From Aequorivita sp. H23M31 (GTDB lineage Bacteria > Bacteroidota > Bacteroidia > Flavobacteriales > Flavobacteriaceae): DNA of 64,000 bases. Shown in pieces: positions 1 through 7,870 of this stretch (positions are counted from its first letter, which is position 1; each line of letters starts with the position of its first letter). Location of the stretch: the NCBI RefSeq assembly GCF_004022485.1, contig NZ_CP034951.1:1860001-1924000 (forward strand), read 5' to 3'. The position numbers and the translations under genes are program-made. The notes under the pieces are model-generated. The model did no database searches, was not told the origin of the DNA, and was given only the letters and a program-made list of their open reading frames with translations.

Positions 1-366
1 ATTGAAGTTGGGTACACCTTCATCAAGAATGATTATGACAACGGAGGGGGAAATCAAACCTTTTTTACCAATAAGCCTTATGCGAAGTTGGATATGCGTT
101 TTTTAAAGAATTTTGACTTTGTGGCGGATTGGGATTATTACAATTACACTAACGAAGAGAAAAGCATTAAAAATACTTATTCCTTCTTAAATGCGAATTT
201 ATATTACCAAAATGGAGAAAGTCCTTGGGAATTTTCGGTTCGAGCAACCAATATTCTGAATACAAAATCCTTGAACAACGATAGTTTTAGCGAACAGTTC
301 ACAATCGCTTCGCAATATTTTGTAATGCCACGCATTGTGATGTTTGTGATAAAATATGATCTTTAG
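1..366 (+). CDS. Outer-membrane receptor, C-terminal part (5' end outside window)
   Basis: The frame is open from base 1 to the TAG at 364-366 and gives 121 residues without a start, so this is the 3' end of a longer gene. Residues alternate polar and hydrophobic/aromatic in short strands separated by Asn/Asp/Gly-rich turns. The protein ends in a hydrophobic strand (VMFVIKYDL), as in the last strands of TonB-dependent receptor or OMP_b-brl_3 barrels. A likely role is in the outer membrane, but the substrate cannot be read. An internal ATG at 88 is not the true start because the same barrel pattern continues upstream of it. Confidence 0.6.
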   Translation: MEVGYTFIKNDYDNGGGNQTFFTNKPYAKLDMRFLKNFDFVADWDYYNYTNEEKSIKNTYSFLNANLYYQNGESPWEFSVRATNILNTKSLNNDSFSEQFTIASQYFVMPRIVMFVIKYDL

Positions 367-422
367 TTGAAACCAAAATTGAAATCAAAATCGAAATCGA
401 AACCGGAGGAGGATTGAAATCG
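367..422. repeat. GAAATC-type short-word repeat
   Basis: The gap between the receptor stop and the convergent cysH gene is filled with degenerate hexamers of the type GAAATC (AAATTGAAATCAAAATCGAA and variants). The same word recurs at 2473-2978, 4434-4889, 10873-10920 and, inverted, 11380-11415. Confidence 0.7.
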
Positions 423-428
423 AATTCT

Positions 429-1073
429 TTACAAAAGCTGAATTCCACATTCCCGATCCGCTTCTCCTTTAGTGGGATCGTAATAGTCGAATTCTATAGC
501 AAGGTTGTACTGCTGGGTATATTGATACAAATCTTTTGTGGTGGCGTAATAAAACGGGCTCACTTTTAAGATTCCATTTTTTGTATAGCTCAAAATGTCC
601 AATTTTTCCCGGTGCTCGGATTGTCCCTGCCTCACATTGGTAAACCATACGTCAGGGTTGTGGTCTTTTAATGCCCTTCTAAAAGGTTCCATCTTTACCA
701 ATTCGGTAAACAAGGCATGCAACCGGTCATTGACATCCGGAATTCCATAATAATAGCTAATAAACTCCTTTGAGAAAGTGGGTTTGTATTTGTAGAGGTT
801 CAAGCGCAAGGATTTTTCCATCTCCCAGATATGCTCATAAGTAGAGGAGGTATTAAATCCCGTATCGCACCATATTACCGGAATATCAGGTTTCTGCTGC
901 ACGACGGCATGGATAAGAACGGTAGCATACGGTCTGAAATTACTGGTTATAATGGGTTTTTCAGCAAAAGACAATGCCCATTGGATAATATATTCCGCAG
1001 ATTTTTCCCTTAGGATCTTGTTATAATATCCTAAATCGAGAACCTCATCTTTCTTTTTTGCCTCTACTTTCAT
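429..1073 (-). CDS. cysH: Phosphoadenosine phosphosulfate reductase family protein
   Basis: The 214-residue product matches the CysH family, which reduces PAPS (or APS) to sulfite with thioredoxin in cytoplasmic sulfate assimilation. The visible signature is an N-terminal PP-loop-like region (about residues 41-75, ending PVIWCDTGF), then WFTNVRQGQSEHR near residue 143, and a C-terminal ECGIQLL that corresponds to the catalytic ECG(L/I)H tail. There are no CC/CxxC iron-sulfur cysteines, which favours the PAPS-type over the APS-type enzyme (inference). The tail differs from the canonical His ending. No other cys gene is adjacent; the gene converges on the receptor fragment. Confidence 0.85.
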   Translation of the reverse strand: MKVEAKKKDEVLDLGYYNKILREKSAEYIIQWALSFAEKPIITSNFRPYATVLIHAVVQQKPDIPVIWCDTGFNTSSTYEHIWEMEKSLRLNLYKYKPTFSKEFISYYYGIPDVNDRLHALFTELVKMEPFRRALKDHNPDVWFTNVRQGQSEHREKLDILSYTKNGILKVSPFYYATTKDLYQYTQQYNLAIEFDYYDPTKGEADRECGIQLL

Positions 1074-1256
1074 CTTAAACGCAAAGATAGCAATCTCTGC
1101 TTCTTGATTTTAAAAAAAAAGATTTTTTTGTCTTTATATTAGTTAAGAATCAAATTGGCTGAACAAAAACAAAAAGTGGCAATAAGGAATGTGTCTGATT
1201 AATTACCTTTATCAACTTTCAAAAATAGGTTCACCTTATTTCCAGTAATCGTCAAA

Positions 1257-1760
1257 ATGAATTATACATTTAGAAAGGCTACAATCCAAGATATTCCCCA
1301 AATTTGGCAAATCCTGCAAGATGCTATCGCTCGCCGGAAAGATGATGGCAGCAACCAATGGCAGGACGGTTATCCAAATCCCGAAACCATTGAAAATGAT
1401 ATTACCATTGAAGCTGGATACATTCTGGAAATAGATTCGCAAATTGCAGGTTACGCCGCAATCCTTATCAACGACGAACCGGAATATGATAACCTAAAAG
1501 GAAAATGGCTCACTACCGGTGATTTTGTTGTCTTTCATCGCTTGGCGGTTGCTAAAGAATTTTTAGGAAAAGGAATGGCGAGCGAGCTCTTTCTCCAGAT
1601 AGAAAAATTCGCAAAGGACCATAACATTAACAGTATAAAAGCCGATACGAATTTTGACAATCTAGCAATGCTACATTTGTTTGAAAACCTGGGTTATCAT
1701 TTTTGTGGCGAGGTATATTTCCGTGGTAGTGCGAGGAAAGCTTACGAGAAAGTACTATAA
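1257..1760 (+). CDS. GNAT family N-acetyltransferase
   Basis: This is a 167-residue single-domain protein. It opens with YTFRKATIQDIPQIWQIL, typical of the GNAT beta1-alpha1 segment. The acetyl-CoA-binding motif A lies at about residues 97-116 (RLAVAKEFLGKGMASELF, the Q/RxxGxG/A pattern), and DNLAMLHLFENLGY near the C-terminus matches motif B (N..A..(L/F)(Y/F)...GF). The length is normal for the family. The substrate cannot be inferred. It starts at the ATG of 1257 and has no obvious operon partner. Confidence 0.85.
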   Translation: MNYTFRKATIQDIPQIWQILQDAIARRKDDGSNQWQDGYPNPETIENDITIEAGYILEIDSQIAGYAAILINDEPEYDNLKGKWLTTGDFVVFHRLAVAKEFLGKGMASELFLQIEKFAKDHNINSIKADTNFDNLAMLHLFENLGYHFCGEVYFRGSARKAYEKVL

Positions 1761-1859
1761 GAATAAAAGTTTTCCTTGAATGCATTATTTTAAGTTCAAT
1801 AGAAATCCTTTTTTTCCAATCTGGCACGTTTTTTTCTAATCCGAGCGTAAAATTAACTT

Positions 1860-2474
1860 ATGAAAAAATTCCTTTTAGGCGTAATCGTTGCTCTTGCAAT
1901 TGTTTTTGTTTTCCGCTTTTGCGATAACAAAAAAAGTGATCGAGAGACAATTTCCGCAGATACTGCCTTAATTCAGAAAGAACTTAAAAATGTGGGTAAG
2001 CTTGTAGTGACGGAAGGAACTTATGGCCAAGTTTTTAGCTTTAAAGCGAGCAAAGATCTACTTTTCGGACTTACCTATGCAAATAAGCGCGCCCTTGTTG
2101 TTGTAAATGCCAATGCAACGATCGCATACGATTTAAGCAAGATACAAACCGAAATTGATGAGGCCACAAAAACGGTGACCATAACAAAAATTCCCGAGCC
2201 CGAACTTTCTATAAATCCGAACATTGAATATTACGATGTTCAACAAGATTACCTGAACAAATTTGATGCTTCGGATTACAACAAAATAAAGAGACGTGTA
2301 GAAAAATCGCTTCGTGAAAAGATCCAAGAATCCGAACTCCGCACCAATGCCGAAAATCGGCTGATTTCGGAACTTTCAAAGATTTATATTCTAACAAATT
2401 CTATGGGTTGGACATTAAAATACAATGCCACTGTTGTTGAAAACGAAGATGATCTTCAACAATTAAAACTCTGA
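1860..2474 (+). CDS. DUF4230 domain-containing protein
   Basis: The 204-residue protein begins with a single N-terminal membrane anchor (about residues 3-20), followed by a soluble domain (about 35-200) with the layout of DUF4230: a beta-rich half (LVVTEGTYGQVFSF... LVVVNANATIAYDLSKI) and then a long charged helix (NKIKRRVEKSLREKIQESEL). The family function is unknown. The domain probably faces the periplasm, judging from the short positive N-terminus. The TGA stop overlaps the first unit of the tandem repeat array. Confidence 0.8.
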   Translation: MKKFLLGVIVALAIVFVFRFCDNKKSDRETISADTALIQKELKNVGKLVVTEGTYGQVFSFKASKDLLFGLTYANKRALVVVNANATIAYDLSKIQTEIDEATKTVTITKIPEPELSINPNIEYYDVQQDYLNKFDASDYNKIKRRVEKSLREKIQESELRTNAENRLISELSKIYILTNSMGWTLKYNATVVENEDDLQQLKL

Positions 2475-2978
2475 TGAAGTTGAAATTGAAATCGAAGTCG
2501 AAATCGAAATCGAAAATATAAATCAATTCCCTAGCATCCATTTATCAATCTTCGTTTCCCCCTCGGGGGCTAGGGGGAACCGATGAAGTTGAAGTTAAAA
2601 TCGAAATCGAAATCAAAAATCAACTTCCTGGCATCCATTAACCAATCTTCGTTTCCCCCTCGGGGGCTAGGGGACCGATGAAGTTGAAGTTGAAATCGAA
2701 ATCGAAATCGAAATCAAAAATCAACTTCCTGGCATCCATTAACCAATCTTCGTTTCCCCTCGGGGGCTAGGGGGATCGATGAAGTTGAAATCGAAATCGA
2801 AATCGAAATCGAAATCAAAAATCAACTTCCTGGCATCCATTAACCAATCTTCGTTTCCCCCTCGGGGGCTAGGGGGACCGATGAAGTTGAAGTCGAAATC
2901 GAAATCGGAATCGAAATCAAAAATCAACTTCCTGGCATCCATTAACCAATCTTCGTTTCCCCCTCGGGGGCTAGAGGG
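2473..2978. repeat. Tandem array of ~100-bp units, left part (5 units)
   Basis: Units begin at 2473, 2582, 2677, 2778 and 2880 (95-109 bp apart). Each has a GATGAAGTTGAAG start, a variable number of GAAATC hexamers, a constant block reading CTTCCTGGCATCCATTAACC, and a GC-rich hairpin-capable end (CCCCCTCGGGGGCTAGGGGG). The unit at 2473 is a variant (AATTCCCTAGCATCC) also found at 4530. The fifth unit is cut by the IS element. Reading frames through the array (KSKSKS one way, DFDFDF the other) are by-products of the hexamers. Confidence 0.95.
2969..2978. repeat. Target-site duplication, left copy
   Basis: GGCTAGAGGG directly abuts the left IS end and is repeated at 4421-4430. Confidence 0.9.
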
Positions 2979-4420
2979 CAATGTCATTAAGTTAAGGTTT
3001 TCTCAAACTCCATCTTTCTGATTCTTAGTTATTTTTGGCTTTATTCTTGCGCGATATTTCCCAGGGTTTCTTTCTGATTTTCGATTGGGCCTACTAGGGA
3101 CCAAATGCGATTTGTATAAGGATTTAAGTTCTTCTACAATGTCGCTTCCATCTGTTTTTTCATCAAGAAATAACGTTACTACTCTATTCTTTAAAAGCCC
3201 ATAAGATATATTTGTGTTGACCTTATAATCGTATTTCTTACCCCGATTAATATCCTTAAGCTCATCTTCGAGCTCACTGACAATCAAGGTCTGTACATTG
3301 CTTACAAATAATGCTGCCTTAAAATCCTGTAGAATGCTCTGGTTTGAATAGCCGGAAAAGTGTTCGACTCTCAATTTGTTTTTGAGCTCGTCATAAAAAG
3401 TCTCTACGCCCCATCTTTTGAAGTATAGCTCCTTGAACTGACTTGTCGGGTACAGATTGCTGTCCAACAACGAGGTCATTAAAATCTCGACGTTCCCCTT
3501 GCCCAGCTCAATTCTCACCAGCCGTACTTTTATAGGACAGTTCTTAGTATATTCTTTATCTGTGAGTTTGGCATTTTTGCCTGGATATATCGCTACCACA
3601 AGTGACTTCTTTCTGCTCTTTTCAAAATCCATGACCAAACCGCTAAAACTTGTCTTTACCCGCATCAAATAATCAAATTCACTTTTGACATGCTGCTGTA
3701 TAAAATCATAAGACGGATACCCCCTGTCGTAGATAATCAAGTCATTACTTTTACAATGCTCAAGATGGGTAAGGGCCAGATCTCTTTCTCCCCGTACTAC
3801 GGGGGCCAAAATACCATCGAGGACATATTTATTCAGTACGTCATAAATAACGGAACATCTTGCCTGAACCAAAACAGTACTGGATTGGTTCTTGGTCTCC
3901 CCATAAATTGCTTTGAGCTCATCAGTGATCGGCAGGGTAATTCGAGTTCCATCTACCGCCAATAGCCTAAACCCGTTCCATAACTTTATCGCTGGAACAT
4001 TATCGGTATAAAATTCGTTCAGCAATACTCGGGAGAGCTCATCGAACACTTCAGGCCTAATCTTCTTTCTGGCCTGTACAAAAGCGCTCTTGGTAAATTT
4101 CGAATTAGAACCAGCCTTAAGCAAGCTGGTGAAATTCTCTATTTCTAGGGATAGGCTTTTTCTTAGGAAGTTCAACATAAATAAAAGAAGGATTGGAAAA
4201 CATTGTTTTCTGTTTCTAGTAAAATGTTCGTTTGAAACTTTAAACTCCGTTTTTAGCTCATTGCTAAAAATCGTTGCCTTTATCTTTTCAAGGATAAAAT
4301 TAGCGGTTTTTTTTCATAAATAAGTCATTGATTATCAGTTAAATATACGATTTATTTGAATGAAAAACAAGTGTATATTACTGAAAATCAACAATTTAAC
4401 ACGCTAACTTAATGACATTG
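2979..4420. mobile_element. IS4-family insertion sequence, complete (1442 bp)
   Basis: The element is bounded by perfect 16-bp terminal inverted repeats (CAATGTCATTAAGTTA at 2979-2994 and its complement at 4405-4420) and flanked by a 10-bp direct repeat, GGCTAGAGGG. It contains one transposase gene on the minus strand. The 10-bp duplication and the DDE Y-2-R-3-E-6-K signature fit the IS4 family. It inserted into the GC-rich hairpin block of a tandem-repeat unit. The intact ends, intact ORF and exact duplication imply a recent insertion. Confidence 0.95.
3003..4178 (-). CDS. IS4-family DDE transposase
   Basis: This 391-residue protein is the only gene of the IS. The catalytic triad is visible as the Asp in RLLAVDGTRI (near residue 75), the Asp in IIYDRGYPSYDF (near 150) and the Glu in YFKRWGVETFYDELK (near 260). 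The last motif fits the IS4 signature Y-(2)-R-(3)-E-(6)-K exactly. The C-terminus is basic. The start codon lies about 240 bp inside the right inverted repeat, leaving room for the promoter. No frameshift or stop is seen, so the enzyme is probably active. Confidence 0.95.
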   Translation of the reverse strand: MLNFLRKSLSLEIENFTSLLKAGSNSKFTKSAFVQARKKIRPEVFDELSRVLLNEFYTDNVPAIKLWNGFRLLAVDGTRITLPITDELKAIYGETKNQSSTVLVQARCSVIYDVLNKYVLDGILAPVVRGERDLALTHLEHCKSNDLIIYDRGYPSYDFIQQHVKSEFDYLMRVKTSFSGLVMDFEKSRKKSLVVAIYPGKNAKLTDKEYTKNCPIKVRLVRIELGKGNVEILMTSLLDSNLYPTSQFKELYFKRWGVETFYDELKNKLRVEHFSGYSNQSILQDFKAALFVSNVQTLIVSELEDELKDINRGKKYDYKVNTNISYGLLKNRVVTLFLDEKTDGSDIVEELKSLYKSHLVPSRPNRKSERNPGKYRARIKPKITKNQKDGV

Positions 4421-4430
4421 GGCTAGAGGG
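4421..4430. repeat. Target-site duplication, right copy
   Basis: GGCTAGAGGG follows the right IS end and matches 2969-2978. Confidence 0.9.
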
Positions 4431-4433
4431 ACC

Positions 4434-4889
4434 GATGAAGTTGAAGTTAAAATCGAAATCGAAATCAAAAATCAACTTCCTGGCATCCATTAACCAATCT
4501 TCGTTTCCCCCTCGGGGGCTAGGGGGACCGATGAAGTTGAAATTGAAATCGAAGTCGAAATCGAAATCGAAATCGAAAATATAAATCAATTCCCTAGCAT
4601 CCATTTATCAATCTTCGTTTCCCCCTCGGGGGCTAGGGGGGACCGATGAAGTTGAAGTTAAAATCGAAATCGAAATCAAAAATCAACTTCCTGGCATCCA
4701 TTAACCAATCTTCGTTTCCCCCTCGGGGGCTAGGGGGGACCGATGAAGTTGAAGTTAAAATCGAAATCGAAATCAAAAATCAACTTCCTGGCATCCATTA
4801 ACCAATCTTCGTTTCCCCCTCGGGGGGCTAGGGGGATCGATGAAGTTGAAGTTGAAATCGAAATCGAAATCGAAGTCGAAGTCGAAAAT
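4434..4889. repeat. Tandem array of ~100-bp units, right part (4 units plus a partial)
   Basis: Units start at 4434, 4530, 4645 and 4742 (96-115 bp apart), with a final partial unit at 4839 that ends in GAAGTC hexamers. The unit at 4530 is the same variant as at 2473 but with one extra GAAATC hexamer. Units 4434, 4645 and 4742 share the opening of unit 2582 (GATGAAGTTGAAGTTAAAAT). The remaining gap to the rhodanese gene (4890-4975) shows nothing recognisable. Confidence 0.95.
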
Positions 4890-4975
4890 AGTTCTTTATT
4901 GGTAATCCATCACTAAGGTTCCTGAGGGTTTTCTTGAGCTCTAAGAGCGAAAGAAAATGTACCGAAGGACTACCC

Positions 4976-5281
4976 TTAAAGCTTCTTGCTTAAACTAAAA
5001 TATCCACCCCCATTCATAGCTTCCACTCCTTGACTTTTTAAGATTCCCGCTGCACTCGCGCTTCGCATTCCACTGGCACAGCAACAAATTACCGGTTTAT
5101 TCCATTTTTTGATAGTGGACATTTTAGAGTTTAGACTTTGAAGCGGTATATTTTTGGAACCTGGAATGGCTCCGCTATCATATTCACCTTTGCTCCTGAC
5201 GTCTAATATAATCGCACCACGATTTTTAAAATCCTGTATCTTCTTAGTTTTGTTTCCGAATAAAAAATCCAATAATCCCAT
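4976..5281 (-). CDS. Rhodanese-like domain protein
   Basis: A single rhodanese domain of 101 residues with the active-site loop CCCASGMRSASA (CxxGxR pattern, near residues 70-80), preceded by AIILDVRSKGEYDSGAIPGS, the usual rhodanese DVRxxxEYxxGHIPGA segment with His replaced by Ala. Such small proteins carry sulfane sulfur on the catalytic Cys in the cytoplasm. I start at the ATG of 5281 (MGLLDFLFG); an upstream in-frame ATG at 5329 would add 16 residues that do not belong to the fold. The substrate is unknown. Confidence 0.85.
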   Translation of the reverse strand: MGLLDFLFGNKTKKIQDFKNRGAIILDVRSKGEYDSGAIPGSKNIPLQSLNSKMSTIKKWNKPVICCCASGMRSASAAGILKSQGVEAMNGGGYFSLSKKL

Positions 5282-5358
5282 AATTATAATTGTTTTTGTA
5301 TTGACGGTCCTTGGAAATTCAAACCCCAAAATATCGGGACCACCTATTTTTTTTTAAA

Positions 5359-7134
5359 TCATATTTGTTTTTCCCATCTAATTTCCGAATTGTTTAGGAG
5401 CATTAAACCGCCCTCTATCAAATGAGCTACTTTAGGACGTTGCTCTTTCAAATTTGAAAGATGTGTCAATACTTCCAGTGAAAAACTAGAATCCTCTTTA
5501 GCAACCAACTCATAAATCTCCAAAGAAAGAAGCCAGTCGTTTGGATATTTTTGCTTTAGAATTTCATATATATTTTGAAGCTTGGTCGAATCCTGTTCAG
5601 ATTCATGACGAATCACTCTCACTTCTTTATAAAGAGAGTTTAATTCATTTTCCTCCGCCGAAAGATTAGGACGAATGGTTTTGCTATTAGAAATATGCGT
5701 TACCAGATCAAATGAATTAAAATCGGCAGCACCCGCAAATGCTGAAACAATCTCCTTCCCTACCGCCATATCAAAATCTCCCATTTCTGGAGTAAACAAC
5801 AATTCATCTTTATATTTTACCGTGCAATCCGTAAACTGGATAAGCATTAACTCACCTCTAAGGTTTCTCATTCCGGTAACGTTTAAACCTTCTACGGTAA
5901 TTCCGCTTTCAAACTCAAATGAAATAGGTTTTCCATCATAAAAATTATAAGCCTGTAGATCGCGCGGACCCATATTTTCAATAGATAGATTTATGCCCTT
6001 CAATTTGCCCAAGGGAGAACGAAAACCGTTAATATGTCTATTAATCCCGTGCCCGATTACTTCCTTTTCCCGATAACTGAGAGCGGTTTTTCCTTTGGTC
6101 TCAAAGTAAATTACTTCGTTATCCTCATTTTGTATCATTCGGCTAAAGTGTCCGCTAATTTGTAAGCCCGTACTAATTTCAATAGTACCTAATTGTCGGG
6201 ATTTTATGAGTTTTTCCAATCCTCGCCATCCGCCTTTTCGCACCGCCATGGTATTTGCAAACTCTTCCAGGACTTCTTGCAAATACGCAAAATCAGGAGT
6301 AACATAGAGTTGGGGTTGTGGCTTGGTAATATCAAACTCTTGATAGGCGGCATCAATAGAATAAGGGATTTTCTTCACTTCTTCTTTCATACACCAAACA
6401 CTTTCCCCAATGGAAGATAGCAAGCCCGCACCATAAATTTTTGGATTTTCCACCGTGCCCACCAAGCCATATTCAACTGTCCACCAATGCAAATTCCGAA
6501 TCAGGGAAATTTCAGAAGGATTTACTTTCTTGTTTTGAAGTTCTTCCAAACGGTGTTCTGCAGCATTGATTATCTCCGTTGAGATACTTTCCGCCTCTTT
6601 TAAAATAGAAAGCTCACGGACTGCCTCGTACATCTCAATATCGTGAGCACTGGAAATTGCTTTTGCCCCAATTTCACCAAATCTCCTCAAATATTCCGCA
6701 TAATCCGGACTCGCAATAATGGGTGCATGACCCGCCCCTTCGTGGATAATATCGGGGGCGGGAGTGTATTCAATATTTTCAAGCTGACGGATATCGCTGG
6801 CAATGACCAATATTTTATAGGCCTGGAATTCCATAAAAGCATTTGGAGGAATAAATCCGTCGACTGCAACTGCTGCCCAACCAATTTCTTTTAAAATTCG
6901 GTTCATCCCGTACATCGACGGAATTTCATCGATGGAAATTCCAGTTTTCTGAAGCCCCTTCACATAACTTTCATGCGCTACCTTGCCGAGATAATCAACA
7001 TTTTTTCGCATCACATATCGCCATACTGCTTGGTTTATGGGCGTGTACTGCTCATAATCCTGAGGCTTGATATATTGTTTTAAATGGGGCGGTAGGCGGT
7101 CTATCAACTCGTTACTCTCAATCCTGATTTCCAT
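5359..7134 (-). CDS. phhA: Aromatic amino acid hydroxylase (phenylalanine 4-monooxygenase-like)
   Basis: The 591-residue protein belongs to the pterin- and iron-dependent aromatic amino acid hydroxylases, which oxidise Phe to Tyr (or Tyr/Trp further). The iron ligands are visible: His131 and His136 in DIIHEGAGHAP, and Glu221 in WWTVEYGLVG. The catalytic domain occupies roughly residues 30-330. About 250 further residues without a recognisable domain follow, as in other long Bacteroidota homologues (family knowledge). I prefer the ATG at 7134 over 7161. It is divergent from the TetR regulator and beside the phenylacetate genes, which fits aromatic amino acid breakdown. Confidence 0.9.
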   Translation of the reverse strand: MEIRIESNELIDRLPPHLKQYIKPQDYEQYTPINQAVWRYVMRKNVDYLGKVAHESYVKGLQKTGISIDEIPSMYGMNRILKEIGWAAVAVDGFIPPNAFMEFQAYKILVIASDIRQLENIEYTPAPDIIHEGAGHAPIIASPDYAEYLRRFGEIGAKAISSAHDIEMYEAVRELSILKEAESISTEIINAAEHRLEELQNKKVNPSEISLIRNLHWWTVEYGLVGTVENPKIYGAGLLSSIGESVWCMKEEVKKIPYSIDAAYQEFDITKPQPQLYVTPDFAYLQEVLEEFANTMAVRKGGWRGLEKLIKSRQLGTIEISTGLQISGHFSRMIQNEDNEVIYFETKGKTALSYREKEVIGHGINRHINGFRSPLGKLKGINLSIENMGPRDLQAYNFYDGKPISFEFESGITVEGLNVTGMRNLRGELMLIQFTDCTVKYKDELLFTPEMGDFDMAVGKEIVSAFAGAADFNSFDLVTHISNSKTIRPNLSAEENELNSLYKEVRVIRHESEQDSTKLQNIYEILKQKYPNDWLLSLEIYELVAKEDSSFSLEVLTHLSNLKEQRPKVAHLIEGGLMLLNNSEIRWEKQI

Positions 7135-7207
7135 GCTCCAAAAGTATGGGAGCGAATTCAAGTTTCCAAAGTCTCACGATTCTTATTTTCGTAAATTGCT
7201 AAACATT

Positions 7208-7807
7208 ATGAAATCGTTTACAAGAAAGGAAGAAATCATCAAGGTAGCGGCTGCTCTTTTTAGAGAGAAGGGATACAATGCCGTTACCATGAGAGATATC
7301 GCTGCCGCAATGGATATAAAAGCGGCAAGTTTATACAACCATATAAACGGCAAACAGGAAATTCTGGAAAACGTGATTATGCAAGTGGCAAATGAATTTA
7401 CGGAAGCTGTGGAATCTGTATTTATTAAACGGAAAGAGGACGGTTGCGTGATTGATGATCTAAGAACAATTATACGAAAGCATATTGATATCACCTTAAA
7501 ATATTCTCATGCCCTTCCATCCCTGACACAAGATTGGATGCATTTAAAAGAACCTGTAAAAGCCAAGTTTTTAATGATGCGGGAAAACTATGAAAACAGA
7601 TTTAGGGAATTAATACGGATCGGCATGTGGCAAGGAGAGATAAAGAGAATTCATCCAGAGGTAGTATTATTTTCTATTCTTTCTACCCTTCAGACTTTGT
7701 ATTTATGGCAGGAGAAAAGGGGACGATTGGAAGAAAATGTTTTAAAAAACGATATGACCGATGTTCTCATTCAAGGAATAATTCAACTTCCTCCTTATTT
7801 AGAATAA
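7208..7807 (+). CDS. TetR-family regulator, probable PaaR-type repressor of the paa operon
   Basis: The 199-residue protein has an N-terminal TetR HTH (residues about 5-50; MRDIAAAMDIKAASLYNHI is the recognition region) and a mostly helical ligand-binding half. It lies 63 bp upstream of paaE in the same direction and divergent from phhA. A palindrome covering the -7 element of the paaE promoter is a good candidate operator. By analogy with TetR regulators of phenylacetate genes the effector may be phenylacetyl-CoA (inference). The start at 7208 is chosen because the reading frame upstream overlaps the phhA 5' end and has no domain content. Confidence 0.85.
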   Translation: MKSFTRKEEIIKVAAALFREKGYNAVTMRDIAAAMDIKAASLYNHINGKQEILENVIMQVANEFTEAVESVFIKRKEDGCVIDDLRTIIRKHIDITLKYSHALPSLTQDWMHLKEPVKAKFLMMRENYENRFRELIRIGMWQGEIKRIHPEVVLFSILSTLQTLYLWQEKRGRLEENVLKNDMTDVLIQGIIQLPPYLE

Positions 7808-7815
7808 TTTAGTTC

Positions 7816-7846
7816 TTGCAATTCTAACTAACAACCGTTAGTTTTG
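7816..7846 (+). promoter_or_regulatory. paaE promoter with overlapping palindromic operator
   Basis: A Bacteroidota-type promoter is visible: TTG at 7816-7818, a 20-bp spacer, and TAGTTTTG (TAnnTTTG) at 7839-7846. A perfect inverted repeat AACTAAC-AACC-GTTAGTT (7826-7843) overlaps the spacer and -7 box, so a bound repressor would block initiation. The nearest DNA-binding candidate is the TetR protein just upstream. Confidence 0.75.
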
Positions 7847-7870
7847 TTTATAATAAACGACAGATAACAC

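Noticed and set aside
2739..3021. ORFs through the tandem array on both strands (DFDFDF and KSKSKS peptides)
   Set aside because: They are translations of GAAATC hexamers and the repeated block, with no start context or family match.
4404..4604. Minus-strand ORF across the right IS end and repeats
   Set aside because: It spans the IS boundary and repeat units; it is a by-product of the array.
2473..4889. ~100-bp array as a CRISPR array
   Set aside because: The whole unit is repeated, no variable spacers are seen and no cas gene is near.
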